From NCBI GenBank assembly GCA_963575745.1, contig CAUYUJ010015714.1, forward strand, positions 131,001 to 195,000: a DNA stretch of 64,000 nt, read 5' to 3'. Below, in pieces: positions 1-11,295 of the stretch. Both the position numbers and the translations under genes were made by a program. The notes below the pieces were generated by a model. It was not told the DNA's origin. It worked only from the letters and a program-made list of their open reading frames with translations, and did no database searches. The stretch is from Prorocentrum cordatum (taxonomy: Eukaryota > Sar > Dinophyceae > Prorocentrales > Prorocentraceae). Position 1 is the stretch's first letter; the number at the start of each line of letters is the position of its first letter.

Positions 1-385
1 ACCCACGCGTCGCGAGCAAAAACGAGGCGTTCGGTTTTGCATCGAGTTCTGCTTCTGGAGGCCCGTCTCCGTCTCTGGGACCGTCAAGACACGGCCCGAT
101 ATAGATTACCCTGACGATGTACGCAAGCCTTGCGCAGCGCGTGGCCCTGGGTAGATTTCTAGGAGGGGTTGATCACGTGGCAATGATTATCCGTAAGGGC
201 TTCGCCCCCTGCCGCCGGCCCCCTCGCTCGGAGAATGGGCCATGGAAGAGCTAAGTCATGAGGCCTTGGCGCTGTCGTGAAGCAGTATCGAAACTTCATG
301 CGAAGCCGATTCGCAATCATCCACACCTTGCGATTAAAGGGCCGAGGGACTTCTCGCAGTTTGGGTTACCACGCCTTGCGATGGA
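1..385. other. no gene recognised
   Basis: Mixed-composition sequence with no convincing reading frame, repeat or RNA gene. The stretch at about 75-95 (gggaccgtcaag) weakly resembles the inside of the interspersed repeat described at 54523, but the match is too short to call. Confidence 0.4.
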
Positions 386-790
386 TGTGCGTGAAGGGTG
401 GCACCGAATTTCAGAAATGTGCCAAATCCCCTGTGTTTTTTTGACCCTGACCCCGCGGATGCTGCATAAGTGTTTTTGGACCCTGACCCCGCGGACCCGA
501 ATTTCAGAAATGTGGCAAATCCCCTGTGTTTTTGGACCCTGACCCCGCGGATCTGCGTGAGGGGTGGCACCGAATTTCAGAAATGTGGCAAATCCCATGT
601 GTTTTTGGACCCTGACCCCGCGGATCTGCGTGAGGGGTGGCACCGAATTTCAGAAATGTGGCAAATCCCTGTGTTTTTGGACCCTGACCCCGCGGATCTG
701 CGTGAGGGGTGGCACCGAATTTCAGAAATGTGGCAAATCCCCTGTGTTTTTGGACCCTGACCCCGCCGATCTGTGTGAGGGGTGTCGATT
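386..790 (+). repeat. 73-bp tandem repeat, about 5 units
   Basis: The motif gaatttcagaaatgtggcaa recurs at about 406, 499, 572, 645 and 717, a spacing of 73 bp for the complete units (one unit is 1 bp shorter). Each unit also contains ggaccctgaccccgcgg. The first unit is diverged and the last decays into a C-rich stretch near 795. Frames are open across the array on both strands only because the unit lacks stops; I do not regard them as genes. Confidence 0.9.
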
Positions 791-1375
791 TCGAGCCCCC
801 CCCCGCAATTCAGACAACGCGCCCAGGGGGTGCTAAAATGCCGGTTTGGGCCTCCCCCCCCCTCGCGCGGTCAATCAACTAGTTACAGCAACCAGCAATA
901 AGCAGAACTGCAACACTGGAAACTACAAGCTACAACTGGTACAGGAAACTGCGAATCCCGCGCCTACAGCCTGGTGGCCCCACAAGGGGGCCGGCGGATA
1001 TTTTCTCCGAGCGCTGCTTGGGAGGCGCGCGAACTGCGCGACTCGCAGGACATCGATCGATGGACAAAGCCTTGGTGGAGATGAGTAGGTATTCCCCTGG
1101 CTCAAAGGGAACGAGGGGCTAATATTCAGAGGAGAAGGCGGACGAGGATCTTGAAAAAGCATCGGGGCAGCAGCAAGAGGACACAGCAACAGGAAAGGCA
1201 GAAGTGACAACGAGAGAAAGGCAAACAAAAAGAGATAATACGTTTCGCGATACGCCACCAATCAGTGGTACTGTCAGTGCAAAAACTGCGCGAGGCCGAG
1301 CTGCTCTGCCAGCTGCTGGGCCTCTTCCCGGGGTTTTCCAACGCGGAATATAAAGACGCGCGTGCGCGCCGCGAG
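791..1375. other. no gene recognised
   Basis: Roughly 580 bp between two tandem arrays. Short open frames exist on both strands but none has a coding signature. No RNA gene or mobile-element end is visible. Confidence 0.4.
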
Positions 1376-2625
1376 GTCTAATCTGAGTCGGCGTAGGACG
1401 CCATTTTACTGGACTCCCCGGCAGCCTTCAAAAGTGGAGAGAGTTGCTCAGATCGCAGCCCCCCAGGGATGGCGAGGTCGAGTCTGAATTTGCGTAGGAC
1501 GTCACTCCGCTGGCCCCCTCCCAACAGCCTTCGAAATTGGCGACGGCTTCGCGGATCGCACCCCTTCAGGGATGGCGAGTTAACTTGAATCTGCGTAGGA
1601 CGTAGTCCCGCTGGACCCCCAGCAGCCGTCGAAAGTGGCGACAGTTGTGCAGATCGCAGCCCCCTAGGGGCGGCGAGGTCTGATGGGAGTCAGCGCAGAA
1701 ATTGGCGACGATTTCGCAGATCGCAGCCCCCGCGGGGAGAGCGAGGTCGAATCTGAATCTGCGTATTGCGTCACAGTGTTGCCCCCCCCAACAGCCTTCG
1801 AAATTGGCGACGGCTTCGCAGTTCGCACCACCCCAGGAATAGCGAGGTCTAGTTTGAGTCTGCGTACGACGCCACTGTGCTGGCCCCCCAGCAGCCTTCG
1901 AAAATGGTGAGAGTGTCGCAACTCGCAGCCCCCCCCAAAGGATGACGAAATCTGATTTGCTTTCGCGTATGGTGCCGCTGTGTTGGCCCCCCCCCCCCAG
2001 CTGCCTTCGAAATTGGCGACGGCTTCGCACATCGCAGACCCCCAGACATGGCGTCGCTGTGCTGCCCCCCCAGCAGCCCTCGAACGTGGCGACAATTTCG
2101 CAGATGGCAGCCCCCCAAGGATGGTGAGGACTAGTCTGAGTCCGCGTATGGCTGTGCGCGCCCCCGCAGCAGCCCTCGAAAGTGGCGACACTTTCGCAGA
2201 TTGCAACCCCCAGGAATGGCGAGTTCTATCCTGAGACCGCGTATGGCGGCACAGTGCGAGCCCCCGTGTCAGTCCTCCAAAGTCGCGGCAGTTGCGCAGA
2301 TCGCCCCCCCCGTCCCCTGGGAAGGCGGGGTCGAATCTGAGACCGCGTATGGCGTCATTGTGCTGCCCCCCCGAACGGCCCTCGAGAGTGGCAACTATTT
2401 CGCAGATGGCAGCCCCCCCCTCCCAAGGAAGGCGAGGTTTAGTCTGAGCCCGCGTAAGGCGTCAGTGCGCTGGCCACCCCAGCAGCTGTCGAAGCTGGCG
2501 ACAGTTTCGCAGATCGCGACCCCCCAGGGATGGCGAGATCTAGTCTGATTCCGCGTATGGCGTCATTGTGTGGCCCCCTGTAGCAGCTGTCGAAAGTGGC
2601 GACAGCTTCGCGATTGCAGCTCCCA
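1376..2625 (+). repeat. about 100-bp tandem repeat, about 12 degenerate units
   Basis: Units begin near 1381, 1482, 1584, 1749, 1853, 1950, 2130, 2230, 2336, 2440 and 2545, with a shortened unit near 1680 and a damaged one near 2050. The shared core is ctgagt(c/t)(t/c)gcgta(t/g)g, then a C-run, then cagc(a/c)(g/t)(c/t)cgaaa.tggcgac and tcgcagat(c/g)gcagcccccc. Divergence between units is moderate, so the array is old. Apparent frames on both strands are by-products of the repeat. Confidence 0.85.
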
Positions 2626-2629
2626 AAGA

Positions 2630-2715
2630 TGAGAGAGAGAGAGAGAGAGCGAAAAAGAAAGAGAGACAGAAAGATAGAGAGAAAGCGAGAGAGAGAGAGA
2701 GAGAGAGACAGGAAG
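2630..2715 (+). repeat. GA-rich purine tract
   Basis: A run of (GA)n with interspersed AAA lies directly upstream of the open frame at 2820. It is the first of many strand-asymmetric purine or pyrimidine tracts in the window. Confidence 0.8.
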
Positions 2716-2819
2716 GAGGAGACGGGAGGAAATCAGGACGCGATCACAGTGTTCTCTTCAAACCGAGACACCAATCACGGAGGGTTGGGATCAAAAACGT
2801 TCTCAGCGAAGGTTTCGAG

Positions 2820-3410
2820 ATGTCTTGGTGGCCCGCGTCATGTGAAGACGCGGCGATGGATGTTTCGGATTGTTTAGTAGGCAGCGAGAGGATAATACGT
2901 CTCTCTCAAAGGGCCGCGCACGAATACCCAGACCTCTCGACTCTTTTACTGGTGACAGCTGTCGTCCCACATCCATGTCTAGTGGCAAAATGGGTCCGAA
3001 CATGCTGTGCAGGTGCCGCGCTTTTAATCCAACAGGCGCTCACGCAGCTCGACATCGTCAACGAACAGGCAGCACTGACCCGAAAGCGGTGCTGTCGGCC
3101 ATGCGCTGCGGCGGGGGAGAGCTCTGGAGCCTGGAGCACGAAGTCACGTCCCTTGCAGACCGGGGGCGGATGTGCTGCAACGCCAGAGACGCAGCGTCGC
3201 GTGGAGGTGCCACGACAGTTTCTTGGCGCGTGCTTCCCTAACATCCCTGGTCGCGGCCAGGTCGAGACGGCCAGCTTTTTCCGCTTTCCGCAGTGCCGCA
3301 GGACCGTGCCAAAAACCCGGAACGAACGCCTGGACCCAGGGCGGGGGTCGAGCACAGGTGGCACCCGGAGGGCCCCCAGACGAGGTACAAAAGGACCCCC
3401 CCGAAGCTAG
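2820..3410 (+). CDS. possible ORF, 196 codons, unknown product
   Basis: An open frame runs from the ATG at 2820 to the stop ending at 3410, and upstream it stays open through the GA tract back to 2568. The stretch starting MSWWPASCEDAAMDV has a mixed amino-acid composition with Cys, Trp and Asp, unlike the low-complexity frames around it. A hydrophobic segment (LLLVTAVVPHPCLVAKWV) lies about 45 residues in. An overlapping + frame (2870-3241) and a - frame (2906-3364) are also open in this GC-rich DNA, so the choice of frame is not secure. No family is recognised. It may be an exon, a decayed gene or chance. Confidence 0.25.
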   Translation: MSWWPASCEDAAMDVSDCLVGSERIIRLSQRAAHEYPDLSTLLLVTAVVPHPCLVAKWVRTCCAGAALLIQQALTQLDIVNEQAALTRKRCCRPCAAAGESSGAWSTKSRPLQTGGGCAATPETQRRVEVPRQFLGACFPNIPGRGQVETASFFRFPQCRRTVPKTRNERLDPGRGSSTGGTRRAPRRGTKGPPRS

Positions 3411-3554
3411 AAGATTGGCCGGCAGTTTGGCACAGCCTTCTAGGCCTCCTAGATGGGGTCCGAGTAGATGGGGTCGGAGGATCGGGCCGCATCGCCGATG
3501 CATCGCCGATGGGCCCTCGGAGCGCGAGGACCCCCCCTTTAATCGCTGGCAGTG

Positions 3555-3660
3555 TTGCGACATGAGGATGACGAGAAAGAGGAGGAAGAGGAGGAGGAGG
3601 AGGAGGGGAAGGAGGAAGAGGAGGAAGAGGAGGAGGAAGAGGAGGAGGAGCAGGAGGAGG
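3555..3660 (+). repeat. (GAG)n microsatellite
   Basis: About 100 bp of GAG/GAA triplets with few interruptions, directly in front of the exon-like segment at 3662. Confidence 0.9.
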
Positions 3661-3661
3661 T

Positions 3662-3990
3662 TCAGCCAGAGCTGCCCGCCGCAGCGAGAGGCACCTCACA
3701 ACGGACGGCACTACCGCAGAGGGCGCAGCGCGCGCGGGCCCCCCCGCGGCCGCGGCCGCGCCGCCTCCGCCTCCACGCCCGCCGCCACGGCCGAGGCCCC
3801 TCTGGCAGGACCCGAAAGTGGACCCCGAGCCGTTCGTCACCCTGAGCGTGGCCGACGCCGCGTCGCTGCAGGATGCCGCTCTTCTCCCATATCCTAAGGA
3901 TGGGGCTCTTGTCGATTCTCCGACCGCGCCGGGTCCTCACGCAGCACCTTCCTCTCCTCCTCCTTCCCCCTCACGCAGGCTCACACGCTC
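3662..3990 (+). CDS. exon-like segment, Ala/Pro-rich linker plus unique stretch
   Basis: In one + frame the sequence reads through an Ser/Ala/Arg-rich start, an Ala then Pro-rich linker, and the non-repetitive stretch PLWQDPKVDPEPFVTLSV followed by ADAASLQDAALLPYPKDG. Codons in the unique part end mostly in G or C, as in the better-supported exons here. It lies between a GAG tract and the GAT array, the setting in which other exons of this window sit. The 5' border is probably an AG in the GAG tract; the 3' border is unclear because no strong GT donor precedes the GAT array. No family recognised. Confidence 0.4.
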
Positions 3991-4775
3991 GACGATGATG
4001 ACGACGATGATGATGATGATGATGCTGATGCTGATGTTGATGTGAATGTTGATGCTGATGCTGATGATGATGATGCTGATGCTGATGACGGTATTGATGA
4101 TGCTGATGATGGTGATGCTGATGCTGATGTTGATGATGATGATGACGAGGAGGAGGATGATGATGCTGATGATGATGATGATGATGATGATGAGCAGGGT
4201 GCTTGTGTTGAAAAATGGCGGCGATGCTCAAATCGATAGCCTCTCATGTTCAGAGTCGTATTCAGAGTCACGACTCAGGGTATGATGATGATGTCGATGA
4301 CGTCGGTGAAGATGATGGTGTTGAGGATGACGATGCTGCTGATGCTGATGCTGATGGTGATCGGGATGCTGCTGCTGATGATGATGGTGTTTTCGAGGCT
4401 GATGATGATGCTGCTGATGATGCTGACGATAGTGATGACGATGCTAATAGCGATGATGATGATGATGCTGATGATGATGATGATGATGCTGATGCTGATG
4501 CTGATGCTGATGCTGATGCTGATTATGATGATGCTGCTGCTGATGTTGCTGCTGATGATGCTGACGATGATGACGATGCTGAGTATGAGGCTGACGATAA
4601 TAATGGCAATAATAATAATGCTGATGAGGATGACAATACTGCGAAATAGTATGATGATAATACTGCTGCTGATGATGATGGTGATGCTGACGATGCTGGC
4701 TATGGAAGATGAGGATGATGATTCTGATGATGCTGATGATGCTGCTGATGATGATGATGACGACAACATATATAT
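3990..4775 (+). repeat. (GAT/GCT)n trinucleotide array
   Basis: About 780 bp of GATGAT and GATGCT triplets with scattered substitutions, broken by about 80 bp of non-repeat DNA at 4195-4275. Frames read as poly-Asp/Ala, poly-Met/Leu or, on the other strand, poly-Ser/His/Ile. All frames are open, which is a property of the triplet, so I call no protein. A short TA dinucleotide tract (4768-4791) closes it. Confidence 0.9.
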
Positions 4776-4795
4776 ATACACATATATATATGTGA

Positions 4796-4876
4796 AGGCG
4801 AGGAGGAGGAGGCAGAGGAAGAGGAGGAGGACGAGGAGGAGGAGGAGAAGGAGAAGGAGGAGGAGGAGGAGGAGGG
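4796..4876 (+). repeat. (GAG)n microsatellite
   Basis: About 80 bp of GAG/AAG triplets between the GAT array and the tandem repeats that start at 4885. Confidence 0.85.
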
Positions 4877-4884
4877 AACATAAT

Positions 4885-5605
4885 TTGAGGATGTATCGGG
4901 CGAGGCGTTGGTTTCAGCACCCCCAAGGGGGGCCCGCCAGGGGGTCTCTTACTCATCCGTCTGCGCCCGCAGTGCGGGGGATGTCTCGAGCTGTGTTCCT
5001 GGATATCGACCGAGCATACTTCGCTTTCGAACAGATGTTTGGCATGTCTCGGGCGAGGCGCTGGTGTTCGCACCCCAGGGGGCCCAGATTGCGATTATGT
5101 CTCGAACGGTTAGCCTGTTTTGATGGCCAGATTCGTCTGGATTCAGAGTAGATTCTGAGGACGTCTCAGCCGAGGCGCTGGTTTTAACACGCCCGAGGCG
5201 GAGTCACCGAGGGGTATCTCATTCCCCCGTTTGCGCCCTAATTGCGGGGATGTCTTGAGCGGTTTGCGAGTTTACCGACCGAGCTTCCTCCGCTTTCGGA
5301 GCAGATGTTGAGGATGTCTCGGGCGAGGCGTTGGCTTTCGCACCCCAGGGGGCCCAGATTAAGAGGATGGTTCGGGGTGTTTGCCTGCTTGGGTGGCCAG
5401 ACTCGTCTGGGTTCGCAGAGCAGGTTCTGAGGATGTCTCGGGTGAGGCGCTGGTTTCAGCACCGCCAGGGGCTCAGATTGCGAAGATGTCTCGGGCGGTG
5501 TGCTGACTCGTTTGCGTCCAGAGCAGAGTCAGGGGATGCCTCAGGCGAGTCGCAGGCTTGCACCCCAGGGGGCCCAGATTGCGAGGATGTATCGTGCGAT
5601 TTGCT
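4885..5605 (+). repeat. degenerate tandem repeat related to the 37.3-38.5 kb array
   Basis: Repeating core gaggatgt(c/a)tcgggcgaggcg..gg.ttcgcaccccaggggg(c)cccagatt, about 90-150 bp apart, at about 4887, 5044, 5157, 5310, 5431 and 5580. The same core with tttcgga.cagatttggaggatgtctcg forms the array at 37310-38460, and the variant at 38440-38540 is closest to this locus. One family is therefore amplified at two places. Confidence 0.8.
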
Positions 5606-5609
5606 TAGC

Positions 5610-6205
5610 CTGGTGGCCAGGCTCATTTGCGGGGCAAGCTCGTTGGCTCCAGCATTCCCGACGGAGGGGGGCTGTACTCCAGGGTGCTGAGCGTGGCCAA
5701 CATCTTCCGCACTGGCAGGATCTACGGCGTACTCCTTGCGCACGTGTGAATGCGGGTTCACTCCAGCGGCAAGTTCAATGTAAACTACGGCCTCGTCCAG
5801 CAGCAGCGGGTCACCATCGTTGAGTTCGTGTTCGAAACGGACGACCACATGAGCTACAACAACACGCGCCCAGGCCAGATTTTCAGGCCGCAGTTCCCCG
5901 ACGGGCATTTTGCTGCAGGCCGACGACTTCCAGCACGCTCCCACGTGGAAAAAGTGCATGGAGTACGTGGACAACGACGAGCAGGGTGCAACAGAGACGC
6001 TTGCTCGCGGCCTGTTCTGCATACCCCTGATGGGGGCCACCTTCGCCTGGGAGGCGTCGTCCGTGGCGCACATCGTGAAGCGTTTCAACTTCATGCTCTC
6101 GCGCGCCCCCTACCTGACGACGACGCCCTCGCCGGGGCAGACGATACGCGGCGCAGTGACCATTTTCTGCGCGCGCCATTGGCCCCAGGGACAGCGCGGC
6201 GCTGA
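5610..6205 (+). pseudogene. broken coding segment, unknown protein
   Basis: One frame reads LVGSSIPDGGGLYSRVLSV and on through ANIFRTGRIYGVLLAHV, meets an in-frame TGA at 5747-5749, then continues as VHSSGKFNVNYGLVQQQRV, VEFVFETDDHMSYNNT and PGQIFRPQFPD. Near 5903 (a GGG run) the coding signal moves one base to the next frame: ILLQADDFQHAPTWKKCMEY, then VDNDEQGATETLAR and FCIPLMGATFAWEASSVAH. Composition and codon choice are those of a real globular protein and differ sharply from the repeats on either side. Two lesions (stop, +1 shift) suggest a pseudogene, but an insertion error in the assembly would explain the shift equally well. An initiation at the ATG at 5750 would avoid the stop but lose a convincing N-terminal part. 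No family recognised. Confidence 0.5.
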
Positions 6206-7190
6206 CGATGACACATGGTGGGTGAATCTCTTGTGTGATGTTCTCCCGCGCCGCTCAGGTGGCGGACACGCTGCTAGCGCGGCCCCCCCCTCGCTGGCCG
6301 CTCGAAGGGGGGCCCCGAACGACTCGAGAAGAAGGAGGGTTTAATCATTCTTGCCGGGAAATCTGGGATGGCGCTGCCAGCACAAGAGTAGCTGCTGTGG
6401 CCCGATGCCAGGTGCTGACAGTCTTGCACAAGCTGGGTCAAAAGAGCAACCCGAACAGTTTTTCGATGGCCATTGCGTGAGCATGACCAGCCTGGCGGCC
6501 CGACGGCGCGCGTCGACGACCTATTTGTCCAATTCCCCGCGCGCCCCGCCGCGCGCTGCTCAAAGCCGAGTGTAGAGAATCTTCTGACTCATAGGCCTGA
6601 TGCCATGCGCGGAGGGTCTGGCCCGACGGCGTCTGCCGACGACGCTATCCGTTCTCATGGCGAATAGGACTTGCTCTGGGCGCTCGAAGCGTGCGCCACA
6701 TGTCCCCCCCTGTCGCGCCATGTGCTCTTGTCTGGGCTGCCACAGTTCGCGCCGCCAGCGGGGCGCTGGCGCGTGAGCTTCCAGCGTAGAGACGCGCGCG
6801 AACCTTCTCTCTTCCGCGTGGTGCGCCGCGTGAGACGTTTACGTGAGCCGTTGCGTAAAGTCGTGTGATAAGGGGGCCGACTACCTTTGCGTCCCCCAAC
6901 CCCCTCTGGGCGAATTCTCGGAAAGACCCCGTCTTATTTGTTGTGCCTGCCCACGCTGAAGCCGGCGCGCCTCGCTGGGGAACGCTCCATTTTTTCAACG
7001 CCCACTTTCCTTCCGCGGGGCCAGAAAATAGCAGAATACGTTTTGGCATTGGCCGGCGGCGTTGTTTCCGACGTTCACCCTCCCTCCTCGGGCCAACAAA
7101 AATTGCGGACTGCGTCTTGTGTTGAGCATCGAATCTCCGCGCCCGCCCACCCGCCCACCGCTGCCCCCGCGCGGCAGCCGCAATTTCGTC
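6206..7190. other. no secure gene; possible continuation of the upstream coding segment
   Basis: The + frame that carries the second half of the broken gene stays open to 6344. Another short frame at 6351-6575 contains DSLAQAGSKEQPEQFFDGHC and could be a further exon, but there is no clear splice border. A motif with cccgacggcg...gacgac is repeated near 6503 and 6620. The rest is GC-rich with no signal I trust. Confidence 0.3.
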
Positions 7191-7195
7191 GGTGG

Positions 7196-7217
7196 GTTGT
7201 CCTCGTCGTTGCTGTTG

Positions 7218-7249
<32 letters not shown>

Positions 7250-7420
7250 GTCGTCGTCGTCGTCGTCGTACTGTCGGCGTCGTCAGACGTCGTCGTCATC
7301 GTCGTCGTTGTCGTCGTCGTCGTCGCCAGGCCTTGCGTGCCCCACCCATGGTGCGTCTGCAATTCGTTGTCGTCGTCCGCGTGGTCGTCGTTCGTCGTCG
7401 TCGTCGTCGCTGGGCCTTGC
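7196..7420 (+). repeat. (GTC)n trinucleotide tract
   Basis: About 130 bp of nearly pure GTC triplets followed by degenerate copies to 7420. It reads as poly-Val, poly-Ser or poly-Arg on the + strand and poly-Thr/Asp on the other. No flanking coding signal is evident. Confidence 0.9.
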
Positions 7421-7529
7421 GCCGCATCCCCCAATGGAGCACCCCAGCTCCGACTTATCCATTCGATTTTTGTTGGACCCACCCCCAGCCAACGCGGAGT
7501 GGGGGAATGGTAAATTTGGGTAATTTGTA

Positions 7530-7795
7530 TGTACCAGTACATTTATTTGTATGTGTACATGTATGATTCTAAACATGTATATACATGCACGTAATTATGT
7601 ATGTATGCATACATGCATGTATATACATGTATGCATGTGTCTATGTATGTATGCATGTATGTATGTACGCATGTATGTATTACTGTACGTTTGGATAAAT
7701 GCATGCATGTATGTATGTAAGTATGGGTGTACGTATTTATGTATGTATGTATGTATGTTTGTATGTATGTATGTATGCGTATACATGATACCCTT
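7530..7795 (+). repeat. (GTAT/GCAT)n tetranucleotide array
   Basis: About 260 bp of ATGTATGT and ATGCATGT units. The 60.0-60.7 kb array is the same tetranucleotide in reverse complement and is longer. Confidence 0.9.
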
Positions 7796-8100
7796 TTCCT
7801 GGGCAGCGGAGCTGGGAAACAATGATCTTAACCTGTCGGTTAATGGGGTTGCGCTTATGTTCAAGGGGTGGTGCAGATGGTCGGCCCCCGATTGCCAGGG
7901 TTTTGCATGGCTTGTACACGGGCACCCATTCTCTGCGTTTCACCATGGAGAGAGTAATCGCATAGCCATGTCGGCTCAGTCTCGCGCGGTCTTGTTGAGG
8001 CCGCAGACGTGCATATACATTCATCCCAATCTAAGCCATGTCCAGACCCATGCGCATAGACCTATTCGTACCATACCGTGAGACACACTCCCAGTCTGTC
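7796..8100. other. no gene recognised
   Basis: About 300 bp of balanced composition after the tetranucleotide array. A + frame is open through part of it but starts inside the microsatellite and has no other support. Confidence 0.4.
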
Positions 8101-8290
8101 GATACTCAAGCTCGTTTATACTCGAAGTCCCTTGCGGTCAGACATTCAGAGAGGAAGGGTCCGTGCAAATAGATGCGCATATGGGAAGCTCCACGCAGTG
8201 AATACTTTAATCCCCTGGCGATACCGGGCGACGCCAGGGGGGAGACAATAGGGGCGGGTGGGCGAGGGGGCCAGTCACTTCGCAATTCGC
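8100..8290 (+). repeat. interspersed repeat, copy 1 (second copy at 39240)
   Basis: The segment with cgtttatactcgaa, agacattca, atagatgcgcatatggg and agctccacgcagtga is repeated with about 80 percent identity at 39258-39375. Both copies lie next to the TCTTGGGG minisatellite, so they probably belong to one larger repeat unit. Confidence 0.75.
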
Positions 8291-8334
8291 GCCAGCGCCC
8301 TCTGGGAATGCCCAGCAATCGCTAATTGTTGGTA

Positions 8335-8965
8335 GAAGGAGGAGAAGGAGGAGAAGGAAGGAGAGCTGGGTTCCTCGGGGATGCTCTTCAGGCCTCGTAT
8401 GGGGTCTCTTGCGAGCCTCTTGAAGGCCTCTAGGGGCTGTCTGGGCGTCTCTTGGGGCTCTCTTGGGGCGCTCTTCGGAGTTTCAAGAGCGCTCTTGGGG
8501 CTATCTTGGAGGACATCGATCAAAAAAGAGGGGAGCTCCAATTACTCACCCCCCTCGGGAGCACCGAAAATTGCCTCTTGGACCCCTTTTGGAGCGCTTT
8601 TGCGGCGCTTTCGGGCGCTCTGGGGGCCGTCTAAAGGCTCTCGTGGGCCTCTTCTGGGGTTCTCTTGGGCCATCTTGGAGCCATCTTGAGGCGTCGGATG
8701 GCCATCGGAAGCGAACATGCGAGGAATCAAACCTTATTGATATCCTTTAAGTTCTTGAATGAGTTTGGCTCCTTGGGGGCCTCCTTGGAGGTCTCGGGCG
8801 CCTCTTGGAGCCGTCTTGGAACGTTCTTGGGGCCTCTTGGGGCATCTTGGAAGCCATCTTGAGGGTGCGCTATCTTGAGCCATCTTGGAGCTCATCTTGG
8901 ACTCTCCGGGGCCCTGTTGGAGCAGTCTTGAGCCATCTTGGACGCTCCAACGCCTCGCGGCCCCC
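8335..8965 (+). repeat. TCTTGGGGCC-type degenerate minisatellite
   Basis: Repeated 10-15 bp units of the form ggcctcttggggc and gccatcttggag. The same minisatellite occurs at 14480-15060, 28500-28750, 39410-39920 and briefly at 53925-53990 on this strand, and as its complement in the 35.2-36.3 kb array. It is the most widely spread minisatellite of the window. Confidence 0.85.
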
Positions 8966-9790
8966 CCCCCGTTCAGGTCCGGAGGGGGGGGGTAAGGGGA
9001 AGGGGTCAAGCTACCCACCCGCCCGCAAGCCGTCTAGCTCACTCCCACCCGCCCTCCCAACACATAGGTAATACCCGAGCCTGAGCATGTTCTGTGGTCG
9101 TCTTTGGATCGACAGCTACTGGGAACCAAAGCCGACCCCAGGTGCGCGACGCTTGGGCGAGGTGCGCCACGCGTGCCAGTGGCGCCACGCGCGCCAGGCA
9201 CCCCTAGGGCCCGAGCGTGCCAGGCACGCCTGGTGCGCCAGTTGCGCCACGTGCTCCGAGTGCGCCAGGTGTGCCGCGCACTCCAGCCGCGCCAGGTGCG
9301 CCATATTCGGGGCACGTACAGAGTGCGTCAGGTGCGCTTGCGCACGTGACAGCACACATTGGGAAACATGTCGGCCCCCACCATCTTTGTCGAAAACCAA
9401 TGCATATTATTGTGTCTGGTGGGCCTGCGCACAGCAGGCCACGCGCCACAACCCCCGCCGTCCCTGTCAAAAACCACTTGACAGTGATCGCGGGGTGGCC
9501 GCGCATGATCCAGATTTCGCCGCGAGGTGCATTTTGTATTATTTGTTGTGAGGGATGGTAGTCCTGCGCACAGCAGGGAGGATATGACCCCCCCTTCGCC
9601 TCTGTCGAAAACGGTGCAAAGTGTTCGCGGGGCCTCGCGAACATGACCTCAAGACTTTGCCCAGAAGTGTACCTTGCATTGGTTTTTGAGAGGATGGATT
9701 GTGGGGGGGCCGCATCGGTTCGGCCGCGCATGCTCCAAATGTGGAGGCAGAGTGCGTGTTGTATGGTTTTTGAACGGGATGGTGCGGGGG
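8966..9790 (+). repeat. composite repeat, copy 1: GCGCCA minisatellite and about 125-bp units
   Basis: After a conserved 100-bp stretch (cgctccaa, ggtaagggga, ctcactccca, ccctcccaa.acatagg) comes a GTGCGCCA-type minisatellite (9140-9340), then about three diverged units of some 125 bp with ctg(c/t)gcacagcagg, (c/t)gtc.aaaacc, tgatcgcggg and cgcgcatgat(c/t)cag. The same order recurs at 15060-15830. Apparent long frames on the - strand are not supported. Confidence 0.75.
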
Positions 9791-9948
9791 GGGGGGGGCG
9801 CATGGGGTCGACATGGTTCCGGGTTGGCCGCCGGCCAGGTGGGGGAGGGGATGTATATTGTAGTGGCCTCCAGCCAGTGCCGCCGATCCGGGGCGCTCCG
9901 GGTGCCTGTGGACATGAACGGCGACGAGGAAGGCGAAAACGACGACGA
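9791..9948. other. no gene recognised; G-run and unique spacer
   Basis: A poly-G run at 9785-9800 followed by about 100 bp of GC-rich spacer leading into the GAC tract. This corresponds to the region after 15800 in the second copy of the composite repeat. Confidence 0.4.
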
Positions 9949-10680
<732 letters not shown>

Positions 10681-10682
10681 TG

Positions 10683-10745
10683 AATTAGGTTGGAAATAGG
10701 TCGGAAATAGGTCGGAAACAGGTCGGAAATAGATCGGAAATGAGG
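10683..10745 (+). repeat. 11-bp tandem repeat (AATAGGTCGGA)
   Basis: Five to six copies of aaataggtcgg with one- or two-base variants, directly after the G-rich array. Confidence 0.85.
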
Positions 10746-11104
10746 TCCCCCTCCCCTCGGCAGAGCGAAGCTTGAGCGAGCTCAAGCCCACGCTCTCAGA
10801 AACTCACACGCCGGATCGGCGGATTTATGGGGAACAGTGATAAGCCCTTCCCCGAAGGAGAAAAAGGGGGTTGGAAGAGGAGCCTCCCTAGGCCACCTAC
10901 GCCCAGACGGCGGGTGGGACTCCCACATGGCGCTGGCGCGAATGGTGAGGTGGCCAGGGACGGGGGGGTGGCGGCGGACCTGGTGACGGGCGTCATCGCG
11001 AGTCATGAAAAGCATGCTCCAGGCTTTGTGCTCCGCGCTGGCCCAGGCCGGCGTGGAAGGCGCGCCCCGCGATTGCTGCTTTTCTCTTGCCGCGCGGCCA
11101 CCGT
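10746..11104. other. spacer with a short ORF start (11005)
   Basis: A + frame from an ATG at 11005 starts MKSMLQALCSALAQAGVEGA, which is protein-like, but it runs straight into the interspersed repeat at 11105 and shows no donor I would trust. The stretch with ggtgggactcccacatgg (10910-10930) matches the end of the second composite repeat near 15965. Confidence 0.3.
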
Positions 11105-11295
11105 GCTTGGTGCTGTACCCTGAGACCCTGGCGTCGCATTTTTTTCCGCCGCGGGCGATGTTGCCTTGTCCTGGGCCCCGGGACCATCACAGAACGATCC
11201 GGCTCGAAACATCCAGCAAACAGATGGGGTCCAGGGTTGTGGTTGAGTTTTTCTTGCGCAATGTGGCAACTGCTTCGCAACGTCGGATCTCAAGA
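11105..11295 (+). repeat. interspersed repeat family B, copy 1
   Basis: Shared blocks are cttggcgtcgc(a/g)tttttttccgc, gggcgat.ttg, ccatcaca(g/a)a.cgatccggc and, at the 3' end, gcaacgtcgg.tctca.g..ttggg. Other copies are at about 33440-33540 (+), 50335-50545 (+) and 31790-31960 (-). The copies share different sub-blocks, so the full unit is probably about 190 bp. Confidence 0.65.

Noticed and set aside
8876-8945. cttgagccatcttgg, similar to the reverse complement of the spliced-leader 3' end
   Set aside because: It is one variant of the local TCTTGNGCCATCTTGG minisatellite; the match stops after nine bases and lacks the rest of the leader.
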